DNA from: Comamonas koreensis
GTDB lineage: Bacteria; Pseudomonadota; Gammaproteobacteria; Burkholderiales; Burkholderiaceae_C
Reading direction: 5' to 3'
NCBI RefSeq assembly: GCF_014076495.1
Contig: NZ_CP043575.1
Location: 4,774,001-4,838,000, forward strand
Length of the DNA stretch: 64,000 nt
Positions 1-8,988 of the stretch are shown here, piece after piece; within the stretch, counting starts at the first letter, position 1, and each line of letters begins with the position of its first letter. The translations under genes and the position numbers were made by a program. The notes beneath the pieces are model-generated. The model did no database searches. It saw only the letters and a list, made by a program, of their open reading frames with translations, and had not been told where the DNA came from.

Positions 1-1542
1 CTTCACACCGACCTCACGGCTGCTGGTTTTCTCAGGCGCCAGCTGGGCATTGTTGGCAGCCAGCGCAAAGGTCTCGCCCGAGGGCTGGAAGGACTTGCTG
101 AACGACACGTAGTACGACAGCGCATTGCTGGGCTGGTAGACCAGGCCGACGCGCGGGCTCCAGGCCACATCGGTGCGGCCCAGGTTGACGCTGCCTGGCG
201 TGTAGTTGTCGGTTTCCTGGCGGAAGCGGTCATAGCGCACGCCGGCCAGCAGCTTCCATTCCGGGGCCAGGGTGACCATGTCCTGCACATAAGCACTGGC
301 CACGCTGAAGACGCTGTCGTTGTTGGCAGACGGTGCAGCCGTCAGCACCGGCGAGACAACCGGCAGCACCGGGTTGAACAGCGATACCGTGCCCACATTG
401 CTCTGGCTGATGCTCAGCAGGCCCTTGTTCTGGCGGCCCAGCTCCAGACCGTACAGCACCTGGTGCTGCATGCCCGCCAGATCCAGCTTCTGCGTCAACT
501 CCAGCTGGTTGAAAAAGCCGTGCTCGTTACGCTCCAGATGGCCACGGTTGAGGGTCGCCGTCTGCGCCTTCTCATTCACCGAGCCAACCAGGGTGTTGCT
601 GCGGTCCAGGCTGTAGTCGTAGTAGCGCAGCACATTGCGCAGGCTCAGGCTGTCGTTGAATCGGTGGCTCAAGGTGGCCGATGCCGAATACACCTCGGAG
701 GTGCTGACATCGGTATCGCGTGCATTGGCCGCGCCAAAGTAGGTGCGGGGCGACACGTTGACCGGCCGGCCCTGGAAGGCGGGAATGCCGAAGTCAGTGA
801 GGCGGCTGTCCTTGAGGTAGTCGGCCTGCAGCAGCAACTGCGTGTCCGCACTGAACTTGAACTGCACCGAGCCGGCCAGCGCCTTGCGGTCCAGAAACTG
901 CTGGTCGCGGTAGCTGTCGGCGCGCTCGATGGCGCCGGTCAGGCGGTAGGAGACGATGCTGTCCTGCGGCGCGCGTGCCAGGTCAAACTCGCCCCGGCGC
1001 TGGTTCCAGCTGCCCAGGGTCAGACCCACCTCGCTGCGGTCAATGCCGGGCTTCTTGGTGATGCGGTTGATCAAGCCACCCGAAGAGCCCCGGCCATACA
1101 GCACCGATGCCGGGCCCTTGAGCACCTCGACCTGCTCGACATTGGACAGGTCACGGAAATACAGCGCGTCATCGCGCACGCCGTCGACAAACTGGTCGGC
1201 AATGGCCGAAAAGCCCCGGATCGTCACCTGGTCGCGCTGGCCATCGCCATGCGACAGGCCAATGCCGGGCACCGCCTTGAGCACGTCCTGCATCGACTGC
1301 ACGGCCTGGTCGCGCATCAGCTGCTGGGGCACCACGTTCACCGTTTGCGGAATATCGCGCAACGGCGCTTCGATCTTGGTGGCGCTCTTGGCCGTAGGCG
1401 CTGCATAGCCCACGTCCGCTGCGGTATCGCCCTGCACGCGCACTTCCTGCAGCGTTGTCTCAGCCGGCGCCTGCTGCGCCGCTGCATGGCCCGTGCACAG
1501 CAGCGCCACTGCTGCTGCCACGGCTTGTGTTTTGAAAGCCAT
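1..1542 (-). CDS. TonB-dependent siderophore receptor (3' end cut by window edge)
   Basis: Outer-membrane gated beta-barrel that imports ferric siderophores using TonB energy. The 514 visible codons begin with a signal peptide (about residues 1-22, ending AHAAAQ-like), then a TonB-box-like stretch and a plug domain containing LKGPASVLYGRGSSGG and GGLINRITKKP, which are typical of the FhuA/FoxA/FcuA siderophore-receptor group. Barrel strands follow until the window ends, so the C-terminus and stop codon are missing. The start at 1542 was chosen because it gives a clean signal peptide. A Fur-like box lies about 107 bp upstream, which fits iron repression. The specific siderophore cannot be told from sequence. 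Confidence 0.9.
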   Translation of the reverse strand, partial: MAFKTQAVAAAVALLCTGHAAAQQAPAETTLQEVRVQGDTAADVGYAAPTAKSATKIEAPLRDIPQTVNVVPQQLMRDQAVQSMQDVLKAVPGIGLSHGDGQRDQVTIRGFSAIADQFVDGVRDDALYFRDLSNVEQVEVLKGPASVLYGRGSSGGLINRITKKPGIDRSEVGLTLGSWNQRRGEFDLARAPQDSIVSYRLTGAIERADSYRDQQFLDRKALAGSVQFKFSADTQLLLQADYLKDSRLTDFGIPAFQGRPVNVSPRTYFGAANARDTDVSTSEVYSASATLSHRFNDSLSLRNVLRYYDYSLDRSNTLVGSVNEKAQTATLNRGHLERNEHGFFNQLELTQKLDLAGMQHQVLYGLELGRQNKGLLSISQSNVGTVSLFNPVLPVVSPVLTAAPSANNDSVFSVASAYVQDMVTLAPEWKLLAGVRYDRFRQETDNYTPGSVNLGRTDVAWSPRVGLVYQPSNALSYYVSFSKSFQPSGETFALAANNAQLAPEKTSSREVGVK

Positions 1543-1950
1543 TCCAGTTCCTTGTATCGCTTTGGTATGTGTTCGGTTTGGCTGTACCGCAGGGAGAATC
1601 CGCACTCTGGTTGGCTACCACCGGGAAAAGCTCGCACATCTTAAAGAGGAAAATGGTTCTCATTTACATATCTTTAAGAAACGAATGCGAGGCAGCAACA
1701 AACCCACAGTAGGAGCTTTCTTTGACCGCCTTCAGGTTGTATTAAGAAACGCCGCAACTGCAGCGCATGGGCGGGCTGCGCGCCGTCGCAGCCCGCGCTT
1801 GGCACGGCTCGAAGCAGAGAAATTCCCCCTGCAACAAAGGGCTTACCGGGGCCAGGGCATGGCGAGCCGCAGCCTGCGACCGGCCTGGGCGCATCAAAGC
1901 GATGGGGGAGCGATGAGGCCCGAGCCCAAGCGCGCAGCGGCGCCCGCCAC
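1543..1950. other. intergenic region without a convincing gene
   Basis: This 408-bp gap separates the receptor from the IclR-type regulator. Apart from the Fur-like box at 1649-1667 I see only GC-rich sequence with short open frames that have no recognisable protein features. Confidence 0.6.
1649..1667. promoter_or_regulatory. Fur box candidate
   Basis: GAAAATGGTTCTCATTTAC matches the 19-bp Fur consensus GATAATGATAATCATTATC at 13 of 19 positions and keeps the dyad of the site. It lies upstream of a siderophore receptor gene, the expected place for iron-dependent repression by Fur. The match was counted by eye; binding is inferred. Confidence 0.6.
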
Positions 1951-2775
1951 TCAGCAGCGTGGCACGATCTTGCCGCCCATGCCACGACCCGGCTGGTAGC
2001 CCAGCAGGCCTGAGACGCGCCCAGCCGCCTGCAACAGCTGGGGCAGCAGCTCGCCCTGCATGATCTCGGGTGTCGTGCGGTTGGCCTGGCCGCTGATGTT
2101 CATCGCAGCCACCACCTGGCCGCTGGCATTGCGGATGGGGGCTGCGACCGAGGTGAGGCCCTCTTCCAGCTCCTGGTTGAGCAGGCACCAGCCCTGCGCG
2201 CGCACCTGGGCCAGCTCGGCCAGCAACTGCGCATCGTCCTGGATCGTGAAGCGCGTGAACAGCGTGCGGTCGCGGCCCTGCAGCAAGGCCTGCAGCTCCT
2301 GCGGCGGCAGCTCGGCCAGCAGCACCCGGCCGAGCGACGTCCAGAAACTCGGCAGGCGCGAGCCCATGCCTAAGTTGGTGCTCATGATCTTGTGCGTGTG
2401 TACGCGCAACACATAGACAACATCCTGGCCATCGAGCACGGCGATGGAGCAGGACTCGTGCGTCTGCTCGACCAGCGCATCCATCACTGGCTGGGCCAGG
2501 TTCCAGACCGGCATCGACGACAGATAGGCGAAGCCCAGATCCAGAATGCGCGGCGTGAGCGCAAACAAACGGCCTTCCACCCGCACATAGCCCAGGGTCT
2601 GCAAGGTCAGCAGAATGCGGCGCGCCCCGGCACGCGTCATGCCGGTGGCCTCGGCCACTTCCGTCAAGGTCTGGCGCGGCGCGGCAGCGCCAAAGCTGCG
2701 GATGACCTCCAGCCCGCGCGCGAAGGACTGCACATAGCTGTCGCTGGGGCGGAGGGTCGGGTCTTCTTCTTTCAT
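1951..2775 (-). CDS. IclR-family regulator, PcaR/PcaU/PobR type
   Basis: A 274-residue transcription factor with an N-terminal winged helix-turn-helix (about residues 20-75, including LTEVAEATGMTRAGARRIL) and a C-terminal IclR effector domain. The text resembles the PcaR/PobR subfamily that controls protocatechuate and beta-ketoadipate genes. The ATG at 2775 is preferred over an in-frame start at 2829 because family members begin shortly before the HTH. It is transcribed away from pcaIJFD, and three GAAC/GTTC half-sites lie in the shared intergenic region, so it probably controls both itself and the pca cluster. The effector (beta-ketoadipate or an adduct) is inferred from the family. Confidence 0.85.
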   Translation of the reverse strand: MKEEDPTLRPSDSYVQSFARGLEVIRSFGAAAPRQTLTEVAEATGMTRAGARRILLTLQTLGYVRVEGRLFALTPRILDLGFAYLSSMPVWNLAQPVMDALVEQTHESCSIAVLDGQDVVYVLRVHTHKIMSTNLGMGSRLPSFWTSLGRVLLAELPPQELQALLQGRDRTLFTRFTIQDDAQLLAELAQVRAQGWCLLNQELEEGLTSVAAPIRNASGQVVAAMNISGQANRTTPEIMQGELLPQLLQAAGRVSGLLGYQPGRGMGGKIVPRC

Positions 2776-3085
2776 AGGCCGCAATCTTGGTCGTTGGCGT
2801 GGAGCGGGTCCCTGGCAATACAAAAGCAAATCGCAGGGACATCGGGTAGCGGATTATCAGGCAGTCTATAATTCTTTTAGCGAACTAATGTTCTATATAC
2901 GAACATTTTATCCAAGAGCCCTACCAAAGGCCGCCGATCCTCTCAAATGCATTCCCAAGTCTCGCGCAGGCAGCCTCGGCATTGCATTTGTCGCACGCGG
3001 TACAGGCACTGCCACAGCGCAGCGCGACCATGCCGCAGCGGGATCAGCAGCCTGTTGCGACCCGTGTACAGAACCAGGAGACAAG
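2776..3085. other. divergent control region between the IclR regulator and pcaI
   Basis: A 310-bp AT-richer gap. It contains TATAAT at 2867-2872, the three-half-site operator at 2880-2909, and about 175 bp of leader before pcaI in which I see no further gene. The pcaI Shine-Dalgarno is AGGAG at 3076-3080. Confidence 0.6.
2880..2909. promoter_or_regulatory. three-half-site operator for the IclR-type regulator
   Basis: GAAC, GTTC and GAAC half-sites lie in order. AATGTTC (2887-2893) and GAACATT (2901-2907) form a perfect 7-bp inverted repeat, and the CGAAC half-sites at 2881 and 2901 form a direct repeat 20 bp apart, two helical turns. Operators of PcaU and PobR are known to combine a palindrome with a third repeat. 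Its position between the regulator and pcaI supports this role. Confidence 0.65.
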
Positions 3086-3787
3086 ATGATCAACAAGATT
3101 TCGGACTCGATTGCCGAGTCCCTCAGCCGCGTCCAGGACGGCTCGACCGTGCTCATCGGCGGCTTTGGCACCGCCGGCATTCCCGCAGCCCTGATTGATG
3201 GCCTGATCGCGCAAGGTGCGCGCGACCTCACGGTGGTCAACAACAACGCCGGCAATGGCGACACGGGCCTGGCGGCCTTGCTCAAGACCGGCGCGGTGCG
3301 CAAGATCATTTGCAGCTTCCCGCGCCAGGTCGACAGCTATGTGTTTGACGAGCTCTACCGCAGCGGCAAGATCGAGCTCGAAGTGGTGCCCCAGGGCAAC
3401 CTGGCCGAGCGCATGCGCGCTGCGGGCGCCGGCATCGGCGCGTTCTTCTGCCCCACCGCCTACGGCACCGAGCTGGCAGCGGGCAAGGAAACGCGCGAGA
3501 TCAACGGCAAGCACTATGTGCTCGAGTACCCCATCTATGGCGATGTGGCGCTGATCAAGGCCGAGCAAGGCGACCGCTGGGGCAACCTCACCTACCGCAA
3601 ATCGGCGCGCAACTTTGGCCCGGTGATGGCCACCGCTGCCAAGTACACCGTGGCCACCGTGCATGAGATCGTGGAGCTGGGCCAGCTCGACCCCGAGGCC
3701 GTGGTCACCCCTGGCATCTATGTCAACCAGGTCATCAAGATCGAGCGCGTTGCCACGCAAGCCGGTGGCTTCAAAAAAACAGCCTGA
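3086..3787 (+). CDS. pcaI: 3-oxoadipate CoA-transferase subunit A
   Basis: Alpha subunit of succinyl-CoA:3-oxoadipate CoA-transferase, which with PcaJ moves CoA from succinyl-CoA to beta-ketoadipate. The 233-residue protein has the family GGFGTAGIP signature at residues 25-33. The ATG at 3086 follows AGGAG at good spacing, and the longer in-frame extension upstream has no homology-like content. The subunit B gene starts 16 bp after its stop and pcaF and pcaD follow, which favours PcaI over the very similar acetoacetate enzyme (ScoA/AtoD). Confidence 0.88.
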   Translation: MINKISDSIAESLSRVQDGSTVLIGGFGTAGIPAALIDGLIAQGARDLTVVNNNAGNGDTGLAALLKTGAVRKIICSFPRQVDSYVFDELYRSGKIELEVVPQGNLAERMRAAGAGIGAFFCPTAYGTELAAGKETREINGKHYVLEYPIYGDVALIKAEQGDRWGNLTYRKSARNFGPVMATAAKYTVATVHEIVELGQLDPEAVVTPGIYVNQVIKIERVATQAGGFKKTA

Positions 3788-3803
3788 AGCAGGAGACAAG
3801 ACC

Positions 3804-4445
3804 ATGAGCAGCTACCAAAAACGCACGAAAGACGAACTGGCCGCCCGCGTGGCGCAGGACATCCATGACGGCGCCTACGTGAACCTGGGCATTGGCCAGC
3901 CGACGGCTGTGGCCAACCACATCCCCCAGGACCGCGAAGTCATCCTGCAGTCGGAAAACGGCATCCTGGGCATGGGCCCGGCACCCGCCGCTGGCGAGGA
4001 AGACTATGACCTCACCAACGCCGGCAAGCAGCCCGTCACCTTGCTGGCGGGCGGCAGCTTCTTCCACCATGCCGACAGCTTTGCGATGATGCGCGGCGGT
4101 CACCTCGACATCTGCGTGCTCGGCGCTTTCCAGGTGGCAGAGAACGGCGACCTGGCCAACTGGAGCACCGGTGAAGCCGGCGCCATTCCCGCCGTGGGCG
4201 GCGCGATGGACCTGGCCATTGGTGCCAAAGAGACCTGGGTGATGATGGACCTGCTGACCAAGAAGGGCGAGAGCAAGATCGTCAAGCAATGCAGCTATCC
4301 GCTGACCGGCATTGGCTGCGTCAAGCGCATCTACACCGACGTGGCCACCATCGAGGTCACGCCCCAAGGCCTCAAGCTCATCGACACCGTCGACGGTCTG
4401 GACAAGGCCGAACTCGAAAAAATGATTGGCCTGAGCCTGCTCTAA
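3804..4445 (+). CDS. pcaJ: 3-oxoadipate CoA-transferase subunit B
   Basis: Beta subunit of the CoA-transferase. The 213-residue protein carries the catalytic-glutamate motif SENGILG, with Glu51 as the residue expected to form the glutamyl-CoA thioester, and GIGQPT at 29-34. A strong AGGAG precedes the ATG. It sits directly between pcaI and pcaF and is presumably co-transcribed with both. ScoB/AtoA-type specificity cannot be fully excluded from sequence alone. Confidence 0.88.
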   Translation: MSSYQKRTKDELAARVAQDIHDGAYVNLGIGQPTAVANHIPQDREVILQSENGILGMGPAPAAGEEDYDLTNAGKQPVTLLAGGSFFHHADSFAMMRGGHLDICVLGAFQVAENGDLANWSTGEAGAIPAVGGAMDLAIGAKETWVMMDLLTKKGESKIVKQCSYPLTGIGCVKRIYTDVATIEVTPQGLKLIDTVDGLDKAELEKMIGLSLL

Positions 4446-4482
4446 GCGCAGCGCCGATCTGTACTCATCCAAGGAGACCACC

Positions 4483-5685
4483 ATGACCAACGCCTATATC
4501 TGCGACGCCGTGCGCACCCCCTTTGGCCGCTACGGCGGCGCGCTTGCCGGTGTGCGCACCGATGACCTGGGCGCCGTGCCCATCAAGGCGCTGATGGAGC
4601 GCAACCCCGGTGTGGACTGGACGGCGGTGACCGACGTGATCTACGGCTGCGCCAACCAGGCCGGCGAAGACAACCGCAATGTGGCCCGCATGTCCAGCCT
4701 GCTCGCGGGCCTGCCCATCGAGGTGCCCGGCGCCACCGTCAACCGCCTCTGCGGCTCGGGCCTGGATGCCGTGGGCACGGCCGCCCGCGCCATCAAGTCC
4801 GGCGAAGCACGCCTGATGATCGCCGGTGGTGTGGAATCGATGAGCCGCGCCCCCTTTGTGATGCCCAAGGCCGAGTCCGCCTTCAGCCGCAACAATGCCG
4901 TCTACGACACCACCATTGGCTGGCGCTTTGTCAACAAGCAGATGAAGGCGCTGTACGGCGTGGACTCCATGCCCGAGACGGCCGAGAACGTGGCCGACGA
5001 CTTCAAGATCGAGCGCGACGCCCAGGACCGCATGGCCTTGGCCTCGCAGCAAAAGGCCGCAGCGGCCATCGCCGCCGGCCACCTGGCCCGCGAGATCGTG
5101 GCCGTGACCATTGCGCAGAAAAAGGGCGATGCACTGGTGATCAGCCAGGATGAGCACCCCCGTGCCACGACGATCGAAGCGCTGGCCAAGCTCAAGGGCG
5201 TGGTGCGCGAAGGCGGTACCGTGACGGCCGGCAATGCCTCGGGCGTGAACGACGGCGCCTGCGCCCTGCTGCTGGCCAATGAAGAAGCCGCCCAGCAATA
5301 CGGACTGACCCCGCGCGCCCGTGTGGTGGCCATGGCGACGGCCGGTGTGGCACCGCGCATCATGGGCTTTGGCCCGGCCCCTGCCGTGCGCAAGGTGCTG
5401 GCGCTGGCCGGCCTGAGCTTGGCCGACATGGATGTCATCGAGCTCAACGAAGCCTTTGCCGCCCAAGGCCTGGCCGTGCTGCGCGACCTGGGTATTGCGG
5501 ATGACGACCAGCGCGTCAACCAATGGGGCGGCGCGATTGCGCTGGGCCACCCGCTGGGCGCATCGGGCGCACGCCTCGCTACCACCGCCGTCAACCAGCT
5601 GCATGCACTGGGTGGCCGCTACGCACTGTGCACCATGTGCATCGGCGTGGGCCAGGGCATTGCCGTGATCCTCGAAAAAGTCTGA
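4483..5685 (+). CDS. pcaF: 3-oxoadipyl-CoA thiolase
   Basis: Cleaves 3-oxoadipyl-CoA with CoA to succinyl-CoA and acetyl-CoA, the last step of the beta-ketoadipate pathway. The 400-residue thiolase has the acylated cysteine in NRLCGSG (Cys90), the GHPLGASG histidine (His356) and the C-terminal CIGVGQG cysteine (Cys386). Length is that of PcaF/PaaJ enzymes. It follows pcaJ by 37 bp with AAGGAG before the start. Assignment to beta-ketoadipyl-CoA rather than acetoacetyl-CoA rests on the neighbouring pcaIJ and pcaD. Confidence 0.9.
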   Translation: MTNAYICDAVRTPFGRYGGALAGVRTDDLGAVPIKALMERNPGVDWTAVTDVIYGCANQAGEDNRNVARMSSLLAGLPIEVPGATVNRLCGSGLDAVGTAARAIKSGEARLMIAGGVESMSRAPFVMPKAESAFSRNNAVYDTTIGWRFVNKQMKALYGVDSMPETAENVADDFKIERDAQDRMALASQQKAAAAIAAGHLAREIVAVTIAQKKGDALVISQDEHPRATTIEALAKLKGVVREGGTVTAGNASGVNDGACALLLANEEAAQQYGLTPRARVVAMATAGVAPRIMGFGPAPAVRKVLALAGLSLADMDVIELNEAFAAQGLAVLRDLGIADDDQRVNQWGGAIALGHPLGASGARLATTAVNQLHALGGRYALCTMCIGVGQGIAVILEKV

Positions 5686-5842
5686 CGCCCCTAGCGGCGG
5701 CAAGCGCGGGCCTGCAACGGCCGCGCCTTGCCCCCGCGTCTCTCCATCCTCCCCCCAAAACACCCGCGCTGCTGCCTCGCCCACCTTGGCGCAGCCACGC
5801 CCGCGCAGCGATGCAGGGGCATTTTTTGAAGGACAGAACGCC

Positions 5843-6640
5843 ATGGCAACACAACAAATCACCACTGCGACCGGCATGTTCAACATCGATCTGCAAGGCC
5901 CCGAGGGCGCGCCGGTGCTGGTGTTCTCCAACTCGCTGGGCACCACCTTGGACATGTGGGATGCCCAGGCCCACACCTTCAGCAGCCAGTACCGCGTGCT
6001 GCGCTATGACACCCGGGGCCACGGCGCCAGCGTGGTGAGCCCTGGCCCCTACCAGTTTGCACAACTGGGCGGCGATGTGCTGGCCATTCTGGACAGCCTG
6101 GGCATTGACCAGGCCCATTTCTGCGGTATCTCGATGGGCGGCCTCACAGGGCTCTGGCTGGGCGTGCATGCCGGCGCACGCATGCGCAGCATCACCGTGG
6201 CCAACAGCGCCGCCAAGATTGGCGCCGAAGCCAGCTGGCGCGACCGTGCCGCGCTGGTGCGTGCCAATGGCGCTGCAGCGATGCAAACGCTGGCCGACTC
6301 GTCACCCAGCCGCTGGTTCACCGAAGGCTTTATCGCCAGCCAGCCCCAGGTGGTGCGGGCCGCCCAGGCCTGGATCGCCGGCATTGCCCCCGAAGGCTAT
6401 GCCAGCTGCTGCGAGGCCCTGGCCGCCGAAGACCTGCGCGCCGATATCGCCCGCATCCAGACCCCCACCTTGCTGATTGGTGGCAGTGCCGACCCTGTTA
6501 CCACGGTGGCCGATGCCCAGGCCATGCATGCCGCCATTGCCAGCTCGGAGCTGGCGACGGTGCCGGCCTCGCACCTGTCCAACCTCGAAGTGCCCCAGGC
6601 CTTTGACCTGGCACTGGGCAGCTTTTTGCAAAAACACTGA
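5843..6640 (+). CDS. pcaD: 3-oxoadipate enol-lactonase
   Basis: Alpha/beta hydrolase that opens beta-ketoadipate enol-lactone to beta-ketoadipate, feeding PcaIJ. The 265-residue protein has the nucleophile elbow GISMGG (Ser97), an oxyanion region around NSLGT (30-34) and a C-terminal His at about 244 in SHLSN. Start 5843 was chosen over an upstream in-frame ATG because MATQQITT matches the family N-terminus and the upstream part is non-coding in character. It is 157 bp downstream of pcaF and in the same direction. pcaB, pcaC and pcaHG are not in this window. Confidence 0.88.
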   Translation: MATQQITTATGMFNIDLQGPEGAPVLVFSNSLGTTLDMWDAQAHTFSSQYRVLRYDTRGHGASVVSPGPYQFAQLGGDVLAILDSLGIDQAHFCGISMGGLTGLWLGVHAGARMRSITVANSAAKIGAEASWRDRAALVRANGAAAMQTLADSSPSRWFTEGFIASQPQVVRAAQAWIAGIAPEGYASCCEALAAEDLRADIARIQTPTLLIGGSADPVTTVADAQAMHAAIASSELATVPASHLSNLEVPQAFDLALGSFLQKH

Positions 6641-6721
6641 GGCAGTCGCCTTACACCATGCAGACGGGTACCAAGAACAACAACCGCCCGCTGCAGCCCT
6701 TCCTCAACCAAGGAGACAAGC

Positions 6722-7780
6722 ATGTCCGATGCCAATCCACGCTGGAAGCAGCGCCCTGCAGGATCGACCTGGGGCGACTTCGGCCCCGATGACCAACTTG
6801 GCCGCCTCAACCTGCTGACGGCAGCCAAGGTGCGCCAGGGCGTGGCCGAGGTGCAGGAAGGCCTGCGCTTTTCGCTCAGCCTGCCACTCGATTACCCCGG
6901 CGGCAGTGCCCTCAACCCCAACCGCAAGCCACCTGTGCTGCGCCCCCTGCAGCGCAAGGGCCTGGTCAACTTCAACTGTCTGCTCGGCGACCTGGAGCCT
7001 GGCCGCACCGATGTGCTGTCGGACGACATGGCCGTGCTGTCGCTGCAGTACTCCACCCAGTGGGATGGCCTGGCCCATGCCGGCCAGCTGTTTGATGCCA
7101 ATGGCGACGGCGTGCCCGAGCCGCTCTATTACAACGGCTTTGCCGCAGGCCGCGATGTGCTGGGGCCGCTGCTGGTCAGCGACACCGGGATGCCCACGGC
7201 CGAGAGCAGCGGCAGCACCAGCTGCGCCAAGGCGCTGGGCATCGAGGGCATGGCCCAGAACGGCGTGCAAGGCCGGGGCGTGATGATGGACCTGCATGCG
7301 CACTACGGCGATGCCCGCACGCTGATCGGCTACGACGAGTGGATGCGCGTGATCGAGGCTGACCGGCTGGAGATCGAGCCCGGCGACATGCTCTGCCTGC
7401 ACACTGGTTTTGCCCAGGCCGTGCTGGCGATGCAAAAGAGTCCCGACCCGGTTGTGCTGAACAACAGCTGCGCGGTGCTCAATGGCCGCGACGAGAAGCT
7501 GCTGCAGTGGATCAGCGACAGCCAGATCGCCGTGATCGCGGCCGACAACTATGCCGTCGAAGCCCACCCGGCCCAGCCCGGTGCCGATTGCTGCGCGGCG
7601 TTGCCGCTGCATGAGCACTGCCTGTTCAAGCTGGGCCTGCACCTGGGCGAGCTGTGGCACCTGACGCCGCTGGCGCAGTGGCTGCGCGCCCATGGGCGCA
7701 GCCGCTTTTTGCTGACGGCCCCGCCGCTGAACCTGCCCGGCGCCATTGCCTCGCCCGTGACCCCGATTGCCACGGTCTAA
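6722..7780 (+). CDS. cyclase-family metal-dependent hydrolase
   Basis: A 352-residue member of the cyclase family that includes kynurenine formamidase-like enzymes. The metal-site signature is the STQWDGLAH form at residues 111-119, and GRGVMMDLHAHYG and DMLCLHTGF are further family-like stretches. The clear AGGAG before 6722 marks the start. It lies between pcaD and a YCII gene, so it may work on an acyclic or lactone intermediate entering the beta-ketoadipate route. The substrate is unknown. Confidence 0.8.
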   Translation: MSDANPRWKQRPAGSTWGDFGPDDQLGRLNLLTAAKVRQGVAEVQEGLRFSLSLPLDYPGGSALNPNRKPPVLRPLQRKGLVNFNCLLGDLEPGRTDVLSDDMAVLSLQYSTQWDGLAHAGQLFDANGDGVPEPLYYNGFAAGRDVLGPLLVSDTGMPTAESSGSTSCAKALGIEGMAQNGVQGRGVMMDLHAHYGDARTLIGYDEWMRVIEADRLEIEPGDMLCLHTGFAQAVLAMQKSPDPVVLNNSCAVLNGRDEKLLQWISDSQIAVIAADNYAVEAHPAQPGADCCAALPLHEHCLFKLGLHLGELWHLTPLAQWLRAHGRSRFLLTAPPLNLPGAIASPVTPIATV

Positions 7781-7855
7781 GACCTGCATCCAGACAACCG
7801 TATTACTGCGGCAGCAGCCCAACGCCCGCCTGCCGCGCCCTATCCCGGAGCCACC

Positions 7856-8152
7856 ATGCCCTACATCATTGAGACTTTCGACAAGCCCGAGCACCAGGCC
7901 GTGCGCCAGGCCCACCGCCCGGCACACCTAGACTTTCTGGCGCGCAATGCCCAGCTGCTGCTGGCCTGCGGCGCCAAGCTGCAGGACGACGGCAGCGACA
8001 TGGGCGGTGGCCTCTATGTGGTGGACCTGGACACGCGCGAAGCAGCCCAGGCCTTTATCGAATCCGATCCCTTCTACCAAGCCGATCTGTTTGCCCAGGT
8101 GCGCATCACGCGCTGGCGCAAAGCCTACGTGGCCGGCCAGTGCTGCCTGTGA
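7856..8152 (+). CDS. YCII-domain small protein
   Basis: A 98-residue ferredoxin-like-fold protein of the YCII family, related in fold to muconolactone isomerase. The HRPAHLDFL and DPFYQADLF stretches are typical, with the His and Asp expected in the YCII pocket. GGAG precedes the ATG. It sits between the cyclase and SDR genes, so it may be a catalytic or accessory part of the same unknown pathway. Its reaction is not predictable from sequence. Confidence 0.8.
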   Translation: MPYIIETFDKPEHQAVRQAHRPAHLDFLARNAQLLLACGAKLQDDGSDMGGGLYVVDLDTREAAQAFIESDPFYQADLFAQVRITRWRKAYVAGQCCL

Positions 8153-8172
8153 CGCCTTTCTTGGAAACCGCT

Positions 8173-8922
8173 ATGTCCACTCCATTGACCCCATCGACCT
8201 CCGCACGCCCACGCGTGCTTATCACCGGCGGCGGCGCTGGCATTGGTGCAGCCGCTGCGCTGCGCTGCCACGCCGATGGTTACGACCCGGTCATCATCGA
8301 CCGCCAGATTGACCAGGTGCCGGCAGGTTTTGTCGCGATCCAGGCCGACCTCAGCAGCGCCGAAGACACGGCGCGCGCGCTGGGCGAAGCGCTCGCTGGC
8401 GGCCCTATCACCCGCCTGGTGAACAACGTTGGCATCGTCGTGCCCAACGACTCCGCCAGCCAGACGCTGGCCGAATTTGATCTGGCCGTATCGCTGAACC
8501 TGCGCTGCGCCTTCCAGTGCATGCAGGCCTTGCTGCCCGGCATGCAAGCGGCGCGCTTTGGCCGCATCGTCAACATGTCCTCGCGCGCAGCTCTGGGCAA
8601 GGATTTGCGCACCGCCTACGCCGCGACCAAGGCCGGCCTGATCGGCATGACCCGCGTCTGGGCGCTGGAGCTGGGCCAATGGGGTATCACCGCCAATGCG
8701 ATTGGCCCCGGCCCCATCCGCACCGAGCTGTTTGACAAGGCCAACCCGCCGGGCGCCGAGCGCACGCAAAAGATCATCCAGTCCGTGCCCGTCAAGCGTG
8801 TGGGCACGCCCGATGACGTGGCCCATGCCGTGGCCTACATGCTCGACGAGCGCAGCGGTTTTGTCACCGGGCAGGCGCTCTATGTCTGCGGCGGCATGAC
8901 CGTGGGCGTGGCACCGGTCTAG
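8173..8922 (+). CDS. short-chain dehydrogenase/reductase
   Basis: A 249-residue classical SDR: TGGGAGIG cofactor motif at 18-25, NNVG at 84-87, catalytic Ser near 137, Tyr149 and Lys153 in AYAATKAG, and the common C-terminal GFVTGQALYVCGG. An aspartate after the second strand (IIDRQ) favours NAD(H). Start 8173 is chosen over 8140 since the latter overlaps the YCII stop and adds no conserved sequence. It likely oxidises a hydroxy intermediate of the pathway encoded with the cyclase and YCII genes. Confidence 0.85.
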   Translation: MSTPLTPSTSARPRVLITGGGAGIGAAAALRCHADGYDPVIIDRQIDQVPAGFVAIQADLSSAEDTARALGEALAGGPITRLVNNVGIVVPNDSASQTLAEFDLAVSLNLRCAFQCMQALLPGMQAARFGRIVNMSSRAALGKDLRTAYAATKAGLIGMTRVWALELGQWGITANAIGPGPIRTELFDKANPPGAERTQKIIQSVPVKRVGTPDDVAHAVAYMLDERSGFVTGQALYVCGGMTVGVAPV

Positions 8923-8988
8923 CCTTTTTCCTGAGCGTGTCTGGTACACGCCCACCTTTGCTCCCTCCATCGATAACAAGAGACATTG

